Origin: Cryptomeria japonica
Lineage: Eukaryota > Streptophyta > Pinopsida > Cupressales > Cupressaceae
Assembly (NCBI RefSeq): GCF_030272615.1
Contig: NC_081409.1
Coordinates: 874,316,594 to 874,380,593, forward strand
DNA: 64,000 nucleotides
Direction of reading: 5' to 3'
Shown here: positions 11,150 to 21,687 of the stretch, in pieces
Position numbering within the stretch: the first letter of the stretch is position 1
How the letters are laid out: the number at the start of each line of letters is the position of its first letter
Translations under genes and position numbers: made by a program
The notes under the pieces: generated by a model
Databases searched by the model: none
Told to the model about the DNA's origin: nothing
What the model saw: only the letters and a program-made list of their open reading frames with translations

Positions 11150-13766
11150 AAAACCTCAGTTGCAAGAGAAATGACCTCGTTATCTTGAGATTGAGATTTC
11201 AACAAGTCTTCACTTGACTTGATCTAGGCTTGAGTGGCAAGTTTCAAAGCTTGAAGAGGGGATAAGGTGCTCAAATCCACTAGACCATGAGAAAAATCAT
11301 CCTCTATATCAATCTCCTTACCTTTGTCAGTGACATTGGCCACAATCATGGTTACCAAAGGTTTCTTTGTTGGCTTATCACCCTTCTCCTTTTCAACCTT
11401 TGCACTCACACCCTTTTCACCTTTTTCTATCTCCTCAGTTATCATCTCTACAATTAATTCTATCTTAGGAGGGTTCTGAGTAGCTTCATCGGAGATATCT
11501 ATGGCTAGATTATTAGTAAGTGCATCTTGTGCAACATCTTGCTTAACTGAATCAACAAATGGTTGATCCTTCAAACCACTAGAGACTTATGTAGTTACTT
11601 CTAGAATGGAAGTGTCTTCAGGAATGTGTTCTACCAGGTGGGTTGCAACCTCTACTTGATTCACCTCATATCTTATCTCTAACACAAAGTATTTTATTAT
11701 TTTCTTTATCTCTTTTACAACTCGTCAATTTTACCAATCATAATCCTATTAATTCTCCTCTTGCTTTTGAATTTCAACTTCATCCCTTGATATGATTGAA
11801 CAAGTGTACTAAAACATACTCTTGCATTTCTTCATCTTTCCTGCAAGCAACAATTTTCAGATATCCAAAACATCATACAACTCTTTAGGAATCATAGATG
11901 ATAGTTCAATCAAAGCTCTACTAAAGTTATTCATGTATTGAACAACTGCTTCTTCAATTTCCCTCTACTTCTTGTCATCAACATTCTCATAGTATATAGA
12001 AATATTATTCAAATTCCCATCTTTTATAATTTAATTCTTGATTTCTTCTAAGGATTTAGGAGGGATGATCTTAACCTTAATGGACTCCAAAGCTTCATCC
12101 ATCTCAAATTTTTGATTCTTGCCTCCTCTAGCCTTTTCAGATGGCTCTCCTTGAGTCTTTGTCTTCTTGGAGGGTGGAGCATCACTAGATGGCTTTCTGA
12201 CTAATCTAGCATACGTAGCAGTCTTCTTTACTTTTTGGACTTCCTCATCTGACTATGTCTCCATCTCAGCTACCACAAAATCCCTTGAAGGATTCTCCTT
12301 TTTCCTTTTCTCAACTCCACTGATTGATGCTACTGGATTGGTCTTGGGTAGAGGTATCAGTTTCTTCACTTCAGAGAGAGGTACAAATCTGCTACGCTTT
12401 GCCTTGTATTGCTTAGGAGGGTTTTCCATTTTGGGTTGTGGCTTGATTATATCCTCTTCTCTCAACATATTCTGAGCTCTTCCCCTCTATACAAACTCCT
12501 TTGTCAATCTCATCTATTCTAAAACAATCTCTTCTTCCTTTCTGATCTTCCTCTTTCTTACCAGCTCAGAGAATTGCTTGTGCAAGGAGAGGTCCTTTTC
12601 CTTGAATGTACCAAATATTTCTTCCTTTGGGTCTACCAGCTAGCTCAATAGGTGTTGAGCATATGATTCAAGCATAATAGAATCAACTTCATACCCCATG
12701 GGAATGATCCAAACTATCCTTGGTTCAACCGCTTCCATTTGGCATTTATCCTTACCTATCATGAAACAAATGGTTTGCTCATACTTCTCTACAATTTCCT
12801 TAGGGATTCTTTCTCGAGCTTTCATAGAGGCCTAAAAGGTCTTGAAATATCCCCATAATAAGGATATTCTCATTGTAGCATCAACTATGCCCCACAATCC
12901 TTCCTTGATTTGTACGACTGTTAGTTTATCATAGGCCCATTGGACCTTCCCTTTTATACTGAGGATCTCATTTAGGAAGTATAGTGCCAAACAAATGATA
13001 AGGTAACTAAACTTGAAGGTGTGCTTTTTATCTTTCTTTCTCTTCTTTAAGTTACTCAACAATTCGCTCAAAAGAACTTCACATAAATCATACCTTTTTT
13101 TTTTAGGATCTAATAGATTGAGAATATTGTTGTATCAGAAACTGAGTTCTACCTACTTGATTGATAGACCTTGTAACCAACTATTATTTATGAAAATCTA
13201 ACATCATGCTCCAAGATGTCACTAATAGTCATTTCTTTGTTGTCAAACTTTGATCCGGTTGTGGCTATCACAGTGTTATTTGATACCTTCCTCAAACTAG
13301 GCACTTCACTAGTTGCACTCAGGCATGTTATGACTTGAATTGCCTTCTTTGTGATCTTATAGGGCCTATCTAGCCACAGGAACTCATCATGGACCCTATT
13401 CAAGACATATTGGATCCATTTTTCTTCATCAAATAATGTGAAATGGATGAACTGCATGAAACACTTGTCTTGAAGAATCTTATATTTTAGTTTTAGGTTT
13501 CCCAAGTTGTCCGCCAAAAGCATGTTATGCAAGGATAGCATGTCACCACTGTCGAGCTCCTCAAAATCATAGTGGATGTATGCCCTAATGTCTTCATTAT
13601 GAAGAACATCATAGGGTACCAAGGAAAATGCTCCTTCTGGATCATCTTCGACGGACTTGAAAGGGTGTTTCTTAAAGACTGGTCTTGCCCTATCCTTAAT
13701 CTCAACAACCAATAGAGTAGCAATTTTGGATGTAGATACCATTTTGAACTCAGGGTTTGAAAACAA
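11150..13766 (-). pseudogene. NP1 ORF2: large protein of unknown function
   Basis: It starts at the ATG at 13766. Conserved blocks shared with NP2 follow in order: DIRAYIHYDFEEL; YVLNRVHDEFLWL (about 13369-13410); HTFKFSYLIICLALYFLNEI (about 12964-13020); RERIPKEIVEKYEQTICF and MGYEVDS..LESYA (12650-12825); and GNLNNISIYYENV (about 11990-12030). An acidic/lysine-rich stretch (EEIEKGEKGVSAKVEKEKGD) follows and leads to the coiled-coil tail at 9092-9394. A frame change falls at a run of ten T (13095-13104), and several stops are present. No nuclease, polymerase or protease signature is visible. I cannot assign a function; the gene position after a gag-like ORF hints at a particle-associated or accessory protein. 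Confidence 0.75.
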
Positions 13767-14159
13767 ATAGCTTCACAAAATAGATAAATGCCTTTTGATT
13801 CAATCAGGTGCAAGAAATCACTTTCGGATCGCTACAAGCTCAATCTAGGCTTCCAAGTCTTTTCTCTTTGCTTCTCTACACTTTTCACTTGATTGCATTG
13901 TAAAAAATGAACCTTTGAAATATCGTTTTAACCTCTGAAAACCTAATTTGAGGTTGTAATAAATGCATCAATCTTTTGGCTTTTGGTTGCCTTGTTTTTC
14001 ATGAAATCACTCACCAGAACCTTAAATCTTCAAACAATATTTTGAGTATCATCTACATATATGATCTAATCCTTCTACAAGCTTTCAGAATTGGTTACAG
14101 ATCTTTGAAGAGGGGGTTTTATGATTATACATGAAAAAATCCCCTATGACCAAAAATCC
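13767..14159 (-). other. NP1 spacer between ORF1 and ORF2
   Basis: About 390 bp of non-coding spacer. NP2 has a comparable 350-bp spacer at 37504-37853, so the gap is part of the element's design rather than decay. I see no clear promoter or splice signal. Confidence 0.5.
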
Positions 14160-14382
14160 CTAGTTACCGGATGAGGTTCTATCATCGGATTCAGGTGTGG
14201 AGCCATTCTGAAAATTAGAATCATCTTTCTTAACCCAAATCTTCTTATGTTGATCTCTGATTTCCTCTACCTTTTCTTTTCCTTTCTCATCTAATTTGTT
14301 CTTGTTTACCAAACCATTATTCCTTCTTCTACAATATTTTGCAATGTGACCTGGCTTGTTGCATGCATGGAAAACAATATTT
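14160..14382 (-). pseudogene. NP1 ORF1, C-terminal piece with last zinc knuckle
   Basis: The end of ORF1 reads RNIVFHACNKPGHIAKYCRRR, a CCHC knuckle whose first Cys position is lost, then a lysine-rich tail (NKLDEKGKEKVEEIRDQ). The tail matches NP2 ORF1 (GKEKVNEIKKEFTKQW). The Copia-J remnant abuts it at about 14383 and separates it from the rest of ORF1 at 18809-19751. Confidence 0.7.
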
Positions 14383-14383
14383 C

Positions 14384-17274
14384 TCATCAAGATCACCATG
14401 AAGAAAAGCACTCTTCACATCCATCTGATGTACAGCCCAACCATGAGCTGCAACAATAGCAAGTGTCAAGCGAATTGAGTTCATCTTGGCTACGGGTGCA
14501 AAGGTCTCAGTATAGTCAACACCTGCTACCTGGGAGAAACCTTTTGTAACAAGTCGAGCCTTATACTTATCCACACTACCATTCGTAGCATACTTGGTCT
14601 GATAGATTCACTTACATCGAACCATCTTTCTCCCCTTAGGGAGATGGACTAAATCCCATGTGTTGTTCCTCATCAAGGAACTATACTCTTCCTCCATAGC
14701 TTGGTCCCACTCAGGAACCCCTGATGCTTTCCGAAATGTCTATGGATTGGAAGTGGTAGCAATGAATGCATGTGGAAGATCCTGATGTTGTGATCAAGTT
14801 CTCTATGTATCTGAAGGATCCCCAACAAGAGAACCCATGGACTCAAGTGTCTATTGAGCCCAACGAGGTCTAGGTGGAGGTGGAGAACAAGGCTCCTCAA
14901 CTGTAAGTGGACCCTGCGGAGGTGTAACCCTGCGAGTCGGAGTTGAAGGAGTCTCATCATCTGAATCACTAACATCACTATCCACAATGGAGTAAGATGG
15001 AGGAGGTAGAGAGACTAAGCTAGGAGAGCTTTCCTCAAAGTGAACACTCCTCTCAATGAACACCTCATGTGTCTCAGGATCCATCAGTCTATATGCCTTA
15101 ACACCCTCAAGATATCCAAGAAATATGCAAGGCCGACTCTGAGGTTCCAATGACTTGTGTTCCTGTGGAGGTATGCGAGCCCATGTTGGACACCCAAAGA
15201 CTCTGAAATTTCTCACAATCAGTTTCCTACCAGCCCAAGCCTCAAAAGGAGTAATACCTTGCAAAGCTTTGTGAGGAACTCGATTCTAGATGTGTGTGGC
15301 ACAACTGATAGCCTCGGCCCAAAAGGCAGGATCAAGAGAATGTGCATGTATCATACAACTAGCCATTTCTTTGAGAGTTCTATTCTTGCATTTTGCAACT
15401 TCATTCTATTGTGGAGTGTATGCGACAAAATGCTGAAGATCAATCCCCTCAAATGTACAAAAATCCTCAAGTCTTTTGTTCACATATTCCCTTCCATTAT
15501 CTATGCGAAGAATCTTCACCACTTTCCCGGATTACTTCTCCACACGAGTCTTGAAGTCCTAGAATCTATCAAATACTTCACTCTTATGAATAAAAAAGTA
15601 GACCCAAGTGAAGCAGGAGTAGTCATCAATGAAGGTGAGGACATAGCGGGCCTTACTAAATGAAGGTGCTAGAAATGGACCTGCTACATCGCTGTGAACA
15701 AGTTGAAGAACTTCCAAAGCTCTCCAAGCTTTCCCTTTATCAAACTTTTCCTTGGGATGCTTTCCCATGGAACAACCTGTATATACACCCTCTGAAAAAC
15801 TGATTCGAGGTAGACCTGTGACCATGTCTTTAGTGTTGAGCTACTGAAGATAGTGGTAGTTGAGGTGACCAAACCGCTCATGCCATATCTTACTTTCTAA
15901 ATTTGAATGAGTAAGCAAGGCCCTAGAAGGTGAACTTGGCACAAAGTGGGAGAATGAATAAAGCCTTGAGTTGTCATTAACTTGTCCCACTGCTACCAAG
16001 GCATCATCATCAAGTTCCTTTACCACAACTGAATCTGGTGTAAACTCAACCTTTTTCCCATTCCCATAGTGAGTGATTTGGTAGATAGAGAGAAGGTTGG
16101 TAGACAAGTTAGGAACATAGAGAACATTCTCAAATGTTCCATCATCCATGTCAACTGAACCTTTGCCTTCAACCTCTACTTGTGTATCATCACCTATGTA
16201 AATGTGAGGTACCTTAGAGGGCTCCAATGAAGAAAACTGCTCCTTTATAGAACCCATGTGATATGAGGCACCTGAGTCAAGTATCCACTGCTGTGAAGAA
16301 CTTGTTGTAGCCACAAATGCTTGCCCTTTTCCCTTAGACTGTGAGGAAGAGGAAGGAGATGAATCCTTCTTTGTGTAGGCAGATGGAAAGTTGATGTTTT
16401 TCTTAAGATTAGTTAACTCATCAACTTGCTTTGTGTGGCATCGATGCTCATCATGACCATACTTCTTACAATATGCACAAGCTGGCTTATCCTTCTTAGG
16501 TGGTGTCCCCTTCTTGGAAGAGGATAAAAAATCACCTTGTGATGGAGAGGATGATTATCCTTTTTCCTATTGTGGCTGTGACTTAGATTGCTTCTTCTTA
16601 TTGTTGGAATCTTTGCCTTGACTTCCTTGATTCCCTTGATTAGCCACCAAAGCCTTGGACTTTGAAGACTTGAGAAACCCCATGTTCAACAACTTAGATT
16701 GTTCCAATATCAGCATTTCTGTGAAAGCATCAAATGAAGGCATAACATAGGAACTCCCCACTATCAAATGATGAGTTTGGAAGCTAGACACAAATGCTGC
16801 ATATTCTGGTGCAAGCTTGTCCAACAAGTTGAATATCAACTGAGCATCCTTTTTGTCAATTCCACAATCCTTAAGCTTTGCTCTTAGCTCATTTTATTTG
16901 GTGACATAATCTTGGATTGTATCAAAACTCTTGGGATCCAAGTTGGTGAGCTCATTGTTAATCTTATAACCTCTGATTTTATCAACTTGACCATACAATT
17001 TCTGAAACATATCCCAAGCATCTTTGATTGTAGTACACTTTTCAATATGAAAGATGAGGTCATCTGATACATACTTGCACAAAGTTCCAAGAGCCATGCA
17101 ATTCTTAGTGAGCCATTCTAACTAAGCATTAGGATCAGCCTTAGGATCAGGTGGTGCTGCTATTGTTCCATCTATGTAATGCGTGAGACCTTTTTCCATT
17201 AATTTGCTCCATACTTTAATTTTCCATGATGCATAATTATGTGGAGTTAAAGGTGGAAATTTATGAGGACTCAT
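14384..17274 (-). pseudogene. Copia-J gag-pol, truncated in RT
   Basis: All open segments lie in one frame from the ATG at 17274 (MSPHKFPPLTPHNYASWKIK), so only in-frame stops disrupt it, mostly TAG. In order: the gag domain; the zinc knuckle CAYCKKYGHDEHRC near 16440-16480; protease QWILDSGASYHM near 16260-16300; integrase zinc region HERFGHLNYHYLQ then CSMGKHPKEKF; core motifs LVHSDVAGP, LRIDNGREY and a TPQ-stop-N position where TPQQN is expected; FEAWAGRKLIVRNFRVFGCP; a proline-rich linker; and RT up to KARLVTKGFSQVAGVDYTETFAPVAK and the first catalytic Asp. The YVDD half of RT is absent. Confidence 0.92.
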
Positions 17275-18344
17275 TGCAACAAAAATGAAAGAGCACAAGG
17301 AAAAAGAGGCACAATCACACAAGACACCCCCCCCCCCAAATTCACTCAATCAAAGAACCCCCCCAAAAGTGATGATTTGACACTTTATACTTAGTGCATG
17401 TACAATGGGCCACTTGCAAAAAATGGCAAAGTGAACTTCTAATTTCAATTTTACAACTGCCTCAATAAGGCCAAAAGAGACTCAAACTAATAATGCAAGA
17501 AATCTAAACTAAGATCCAAGCAATTTACAAGTACCAAATAGGCCACATAAGACCAATATCTGAAAGTACAATTTCTACTTAAAATCTCTGAAATCTGATC
17601 ATAGATTATGAAAGTAGATGAAAACAAATGCACTTTAAAAAAATGGCACTTGAAAAGGAGGTCGTATGAGCTCAAACGAGGCCTTTGAAGTTGTAGAATT
17701 GAGGATTGGACAGGTACAACTAAGAGAATCTGCAAATTCCGAAAACCTTATGCTCCAAAACCATAAAATAATCACACCACTACAAAGAGCACAAAAAATT
17801 AGCCCAAATAAAAAAAATTGCACCCAAAAAGGAGCAAAATTGAGCAAGTTATGGGCCTCCAAAGTTGACCCAAAAATCCAAACTATTCAACGGAGAGGGG
17901 TCTAAAAATTTCCAAAGAAAATGTTGACTAGGCACCAACTGGGCACTGACTGGGTGTTGTTGACTGGGCACTGACTGTGCCCTGCTGACTGGGTAGAAGG
18001 TACGAATCCCAAAACTAATTTTCAATTTTTTTATTTTTTTTTCAAAAAAAAAATTCAAACTAGAAAATAATTTTTAGAAAAAAAATAATTTATTTTTTTT
18101 TAAAAAAAAATCCGAAAATTCCATACTGTATCACCCAAATTGGGCAGAAAATCTCCTCCACACCCAAAAATTGATTTTCGCCAAAATAGGTCGAATTTAT
18201 ACTCGATTTTTATGGAAATGGCCTCCCTGATGCAATGGTGAGGTCGAAAATGCTCTAAAATGCCTCCAAAAAATGCAATCCCTCAGATCCGAAAATAGAA
18301 GCCTTCCACGATGTCTCCAAAAACCAATCAATGAAGCCCCAATG
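17275..18344 (-). other. Copia-J untranslated leader
   Basis: About 1.07 kb lies between the primer site and gag, longer than in the other copia elements here (50-70 bp). It contains a cluster of short GACTGGGCACT-like repeats at 17925-17998 and a T/A homopolymer-rich patch at 18016-18115. Open stretches on both strands look like chance. Confidence 0.55.
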
Positions 18345-18356
18345 GCTCTGATACCA
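18345..18356 (-). promoter_or_regulatory. Copia-J primer-binding site
   Basis: Reads TGGTATCAGAGC on the minus strand, an exact initiator-Met primer site, directly next to the 5' LTR. Confidence 0.92.
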
Positions 18357-18808
18357 TGTGAGATTTTGCCAAGATCAAGGGCACAATGAAAAGTATTAAA
18401 ATAGAGACAAAAGAATGACAAGAACAAACTGCATTCTCATCAATATGAAAAATGATCAAGTGGATTCTCCAATACAATGAATATAGGCCTTCTTATATAG
18501 GCAAGGCCATATGGATGTACGAGCACACAATCATGACATGTGGCTCAATGAGAAACAAGGGTAGGTAAGAAATACTAGGAGTAGGTAGGAGAAATAATAT
18601 AATATTCCACAAGAGGTGGATGACCCACTGAATGTGGAGTGTAATAGCAAAATAAGACCACAAAAGGTGGAATTTCTCCTACAAGCTCTATCCCTATGTG
18701 CACACTTCCCTAAGTGTCTCAAATCCAAACTACGAAGAAATGCATTATCCTAAGTTAACTTAAGTAAAGTGTAATAATATCCATAATGAATATTTATTTA
18801 CACCAACA
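18357..18808 (-). repeat. Copia-J 5' LTR
   Basis: A 452-bp LTR. On the minus strand it starts TGTTGGTGTAAATAAAT and ends CAAAATCTCACA. Its partner 3' LTR is deleted. It lacks the GTGGTTTTTCCC motif shared by the other families. Confidence 0.85.
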
Positions 18809-19751
18809 CTCTTCATAGGCTAGGAATTCATCTAATTTGGTCTCATCCTGCATTGGTTAGAGATATTTCCAAACATCCCACATGTAAAACATCTCATATT
18901 CTAAAAATTGTTCATCATTTTGCACATGTTTGACTTGTGACCAAAATTGATGCATTTGAAACATTGACCGGTAAAGGTAGGAACATTATTCATCATGTTA
19001 TTCATCATCCCATTATTCATCCTACTTCTACATTAATTTTCCATATGACTGAATCTATTGCAAGTAAAACATATACCATTGAATTTATAAGCATTAGGTT
19101 GTCTTAATGGAGTATTGTTTCTCTTCTGATGGTTAGGTTTTGCATTTCTCTATCCAGAACCGAAGGATTCTCCTTTCTCGTATCCAAGTCCTCTTGTGTC
19201 CTTTCCATGTCTTTGTCTTTCCAATATCTCATCAAGCATTGCTGAGATAGCCTTTATTTCTCCTTGTAATCATTAGCAGTAGCAAGCTCATCTCTCAGAC
19301 TTGAGATTTGTCTTTCAAGTTCTTGAACATCATTTTTGGATTGTGCCAGTTCAAGAATCAACTAATCAATCTCATAATTTAGTCTGCAACATTCATCTGC
19401 TCTATCTTTTAGTGATTGAATCAATATTTCTTCATTCTTCTTCCTGTCTTCAATCTCCCTTGTTAGTTTCATAATAATGGATTGCATCTCACTCTTCAGA
19501 ACAACATTCTCTCTAGCAAGCTTTTCACATTCATCAGTCTTGCCCTAATTTTCCATGCTTTGTTCTTCCTTCTCTTTTAGTTTGTCCACCAACTATTTCC
19601 TCTTTTACCAAGAAGTGTTTATTTGATCTTTCAAGGTTTTAATAAACTCTTCAACTACACTCAGGTTTCTTTTCAAGCTACTCTTTTCCTTCATTGCTAC
19701 ATCATGATATTCAAGTGCCACTGCAAGCTATCTCTACAAACCAGAGTCCAT
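18809..19751 (-). pseudogene. NP1 ORF1: coiled-coil and zinc-knuckle protein
   Basis: The minus-strand ATG at 19751 lies about 55 bases after the primer site. The first two thirds are coiled coil, with EEFIKTLKDQI and REIEDRKKNEE matching EFIKTLQDNL and KDIEDRKRNEE in NP2 ORF1. A linker (RGLGYEKGESF, compare VGLGFEHRESS in NP2) is followed by several CCHC-like knuckles (CFTCNRFSH, CFKCINFGHKSNMC, CFTCGMFG) between 18850 and 19100. Several stops are present. By layout it is a gag-like RNA-binding structural protein, though the coiled-coil half does not look like copia gag. Confidence 0.75.
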
Positions 19752-19805
19752 TGATTCAACCTTCTAGAGCTTCGTCAAGTTGTTAGGCTTTTGCGGAGGA
19801 ACTAG

Positions 19806-19817
19806 GATTTGATACCA
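19806..19817 (-). promoter_or_regulatory. NP1 primer-binding site (degraded)
   Basis: The minus strand reads TGGTATCAAATC two bases after the LTR. It matches the initiator-Met site TGGTATCAGAGC over its first part. Confidence 0.7.
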
Positions 19818-19819
19818 AT

Positions 19820-20936
19820 TGTTGGATTTAATGAATACTGAGAGGGGGGTGAATCAGTGTTTTGCAAATTTCAAACTTGTTATTCTGATTCTTTAACAAC
19901 CATATGCATAATAAGGAAAGTATAGTGCAACAACACATAACAAATAGCCATGCAACCATAACACCAATATTTTTACATGGAAACCATAAACCCAATATTT
20001 TTACAATATTATTCCACTATGGTTAGCGGCAAAATAATATTACAAAAGGGGAATGCACTTGCATTCAGGCACATTTCTCAATTACAAAATAGGGCTACAA
20101 CCCTGGAGCTCACTGCCTTACAGATGATTACAAAATTATTACACTAAGTGATGAATTGGAAAATAGCATCTAATTATGCCACAAGTTAGTTCCAATTAGG
20201 TTCAAGGTGATCCACTATGACTGATGTATTGATCTACTTTGTTCTGCTCTGCAACTTCTTACTAGATCATCAAAAATCAGGATGTGCACGTGAAATTGTG
20301 CTCAATTTCTCTTAAAAACATTAAATGCACCATTACCACACACAAGGATACTAACAAAGTCAATCTTATATATCTGCACCAACAAAAATGATCTTCCTCA
20401 AGTTGGCTTCACCAAATATAAAAAATGAAATGTGTAGTTGCAAATCGTCTTAGACCTTTTACCAAACCAAATTATGGACACAAAATACACACACGCTTCC
20501 TATAGGTCTCATCAACCATATCGAACACATCACCAATCACCTAAATTGACTCTAAGATCTAGTCACACATTATACCACCAAATATGAAGAATACTCTATT
20601 TTGTTGCTCTATCGAATACCAAACCTTCAATCTAGTATAGGAATCAACACCAGAGGGTGGATTGTCATGATAATATACTTCATATACACAACCAACTAAT
20701 CACCAATCACCAAAACAAAAACCCACTTCATTGAAAATGAGAATGTTCACAAAACTGTATACTGAACTGCACCGATAGTCTTAATCAATAAATACTTTAT
20801 CCAAGACATCAAGTTAGCCAAAACCCTATATTGGATCAGATCGATAGGATGCGTTTCCATCAATTAAAACTCCTAAAAATATATAAGCAATAGGAAACAT
20901 GAATCTTCACTGAAGCATCATCGGAACATCAAATGC

Positions 20937-20941
<5 letters not shown>
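19820..20941 (-). repeat. NP1 5' LTR
   Basis: An LTR of about 1.12 kb pairing with 1-1085. On the plus strand it begins TGTTGGATTTAATG and ends AAATGCCAATA, where the final CA has mutated. It contains the CCCCCCTCTCAGT-type end and a degraded copy of the shared LTR motif. Confidence 0.88.

Positions 20942-20973
<32 letters not shown>
20942..20973. repeat. (AT)16 microsatellite
   Basis: An uninterrupted AT dinucleotide run directly at the outer end of the NP1 5' LTR. It may be the insertion target or a later expansion. Confidence 0.95.
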
Positions 20974-20977
<4 letters not shown>

Positions 20978-21687
20978 AAGCTTATACATTGGGATAATAT
21001 ATTGGCCAAGCACAAGTAATATGCTACTCGGATCAACATGTTATCCAATAGGGCCTTAACCAAAAAAATGATAATAAATTCAGCCTTTGCAACATTTCTA
21101 CACTCTTCCTTCACACATTTCATTTACTGATGCATACACCTTAATTACTGGAATAGAACGGGGGCCTACCAAATCCATAAGCACAAAAATCCAAACACAA
21201 CAACTCCTATCTCCAAAATACAGATACCATGTATTACACAAATTCTAGAACGCAAAACATGATAGATACAACCAATATATAGCTAAAATAATTGTTATCA
21301 CTGATACCGAGACAAAATGTAAACCAAAATAAGAATAACTCAAGATTTCAAAGATGAGGATATTCCAAAAATAACTCCAATAGATCTATACCTTTTTGCT
21401 TCACATCTCATACATACTTATCTTCTAGCAATACCAAAACTACTTCCAACAACATACACCATCTAGTCCTAACTAGATAACCAGATTTGACATCAATTAC
21501 AACAATGACAATATTCACACATCTAGCAATCTCCCCCTTTGTCATTGATGGCAAAATATCTCAAAAAGAATCATATATGCATATGACTCCCCTAACTCAT
21601 ATATCTCCTTATTTATCCTACTCCATTACCTTTCTTCTATTTCATTTACCTTTCCCCCCCTTTGACATCAAGGACAAATGATGTCTT
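20974..21687 (-). repeat. K: remnant LTR and 3' UTR of another minus-strand element
   Basis: Minus-strand sequence starting TGCTAGATGTGTG at 21528 behaves as an LTR start. It is preceded on that strand by a GGGGGAGATT purine tract and TGCCATCAATGAC (21529-21552), and a second TTGATGTCAAAGGGGGG copy lies at 21653-21670. Only about 555 bp of LTR is present, so NP1 probably inserted into this LTR. Copia-G inserted into the UTR at 21688. I see no gene. Confidence 0.55.

Larger units (their letters stand above)
14383..18808 (-). mobile_element. Copia-J: 5' part of a different Ty1/copia element
   Basis: A minus-strand copia element has its 5' LTR at the right (18357-18808), a perfect primer site, a long leader, gag, protease, integrase and the first part of RT. 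It stops abruptly at the RT motif HQMDVKSAFLHGDLDE, where NP1 ORF1 sequence begins. The second half of RT, RNase H and the 3' LTR are missing. The LTR (452 bp) and protein differ from those of the other copia elements in the window, so this is another lineage. It inserted inside the zinc-knuckle region of NP1 ORF1 and then lost its 3' half by deletion. Confidence 0.9.
1..20941 (-). mobile_element. NP1: pol-less LTR retrotransposon, left end cut by window
   Basis: A minus-strand LTR element is bounded by a right-hand 5' LTR (19820-20941) and a left-hand 3' LTR (1-1085, entering from outside the window). The two LTRs are clearly the same sequence, for example in the stretch around 50-110 and its partner around 19940-20000. 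Inside, in minus-strand order, come a primer site, ORF1 (coiled coil plus zinc knuckles), ORF2 (large unknown protein), a 3' UTR and the polypurine tract. No protease, integrase, reverse transcriptase or RNase H belonging to this element is visible. Three later insertions interrupt it: Copia-A, a plus-strand coding insert and Copia-J. Without these it would be roughly 7.4 kb, close to the 6.7 kb of its relative NP2. The left TSD is outside the window. Confidence 0.85.

Noticed and set aside
12167-12475. Plus-strand 102-codon hydrophobic ORF
   Set aside because: Antisense to the lysine/glutamate-rich part of NP1 ORF2, whose complement naturally reads as hydrophobic.
14160-14574. A fused RT and zinc-knuckle protein
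   Set aside because: Two different frames and sources meet here: the Copia-J RT fragment and the NP1 ORF1 end. The overlap is a deletion scar.
15157-15663. Plus-strand 168-codon ORF opposite Copia-J integrase
   Set aside because: The minus strand holds clear integrase motifs in one continuous frame here.
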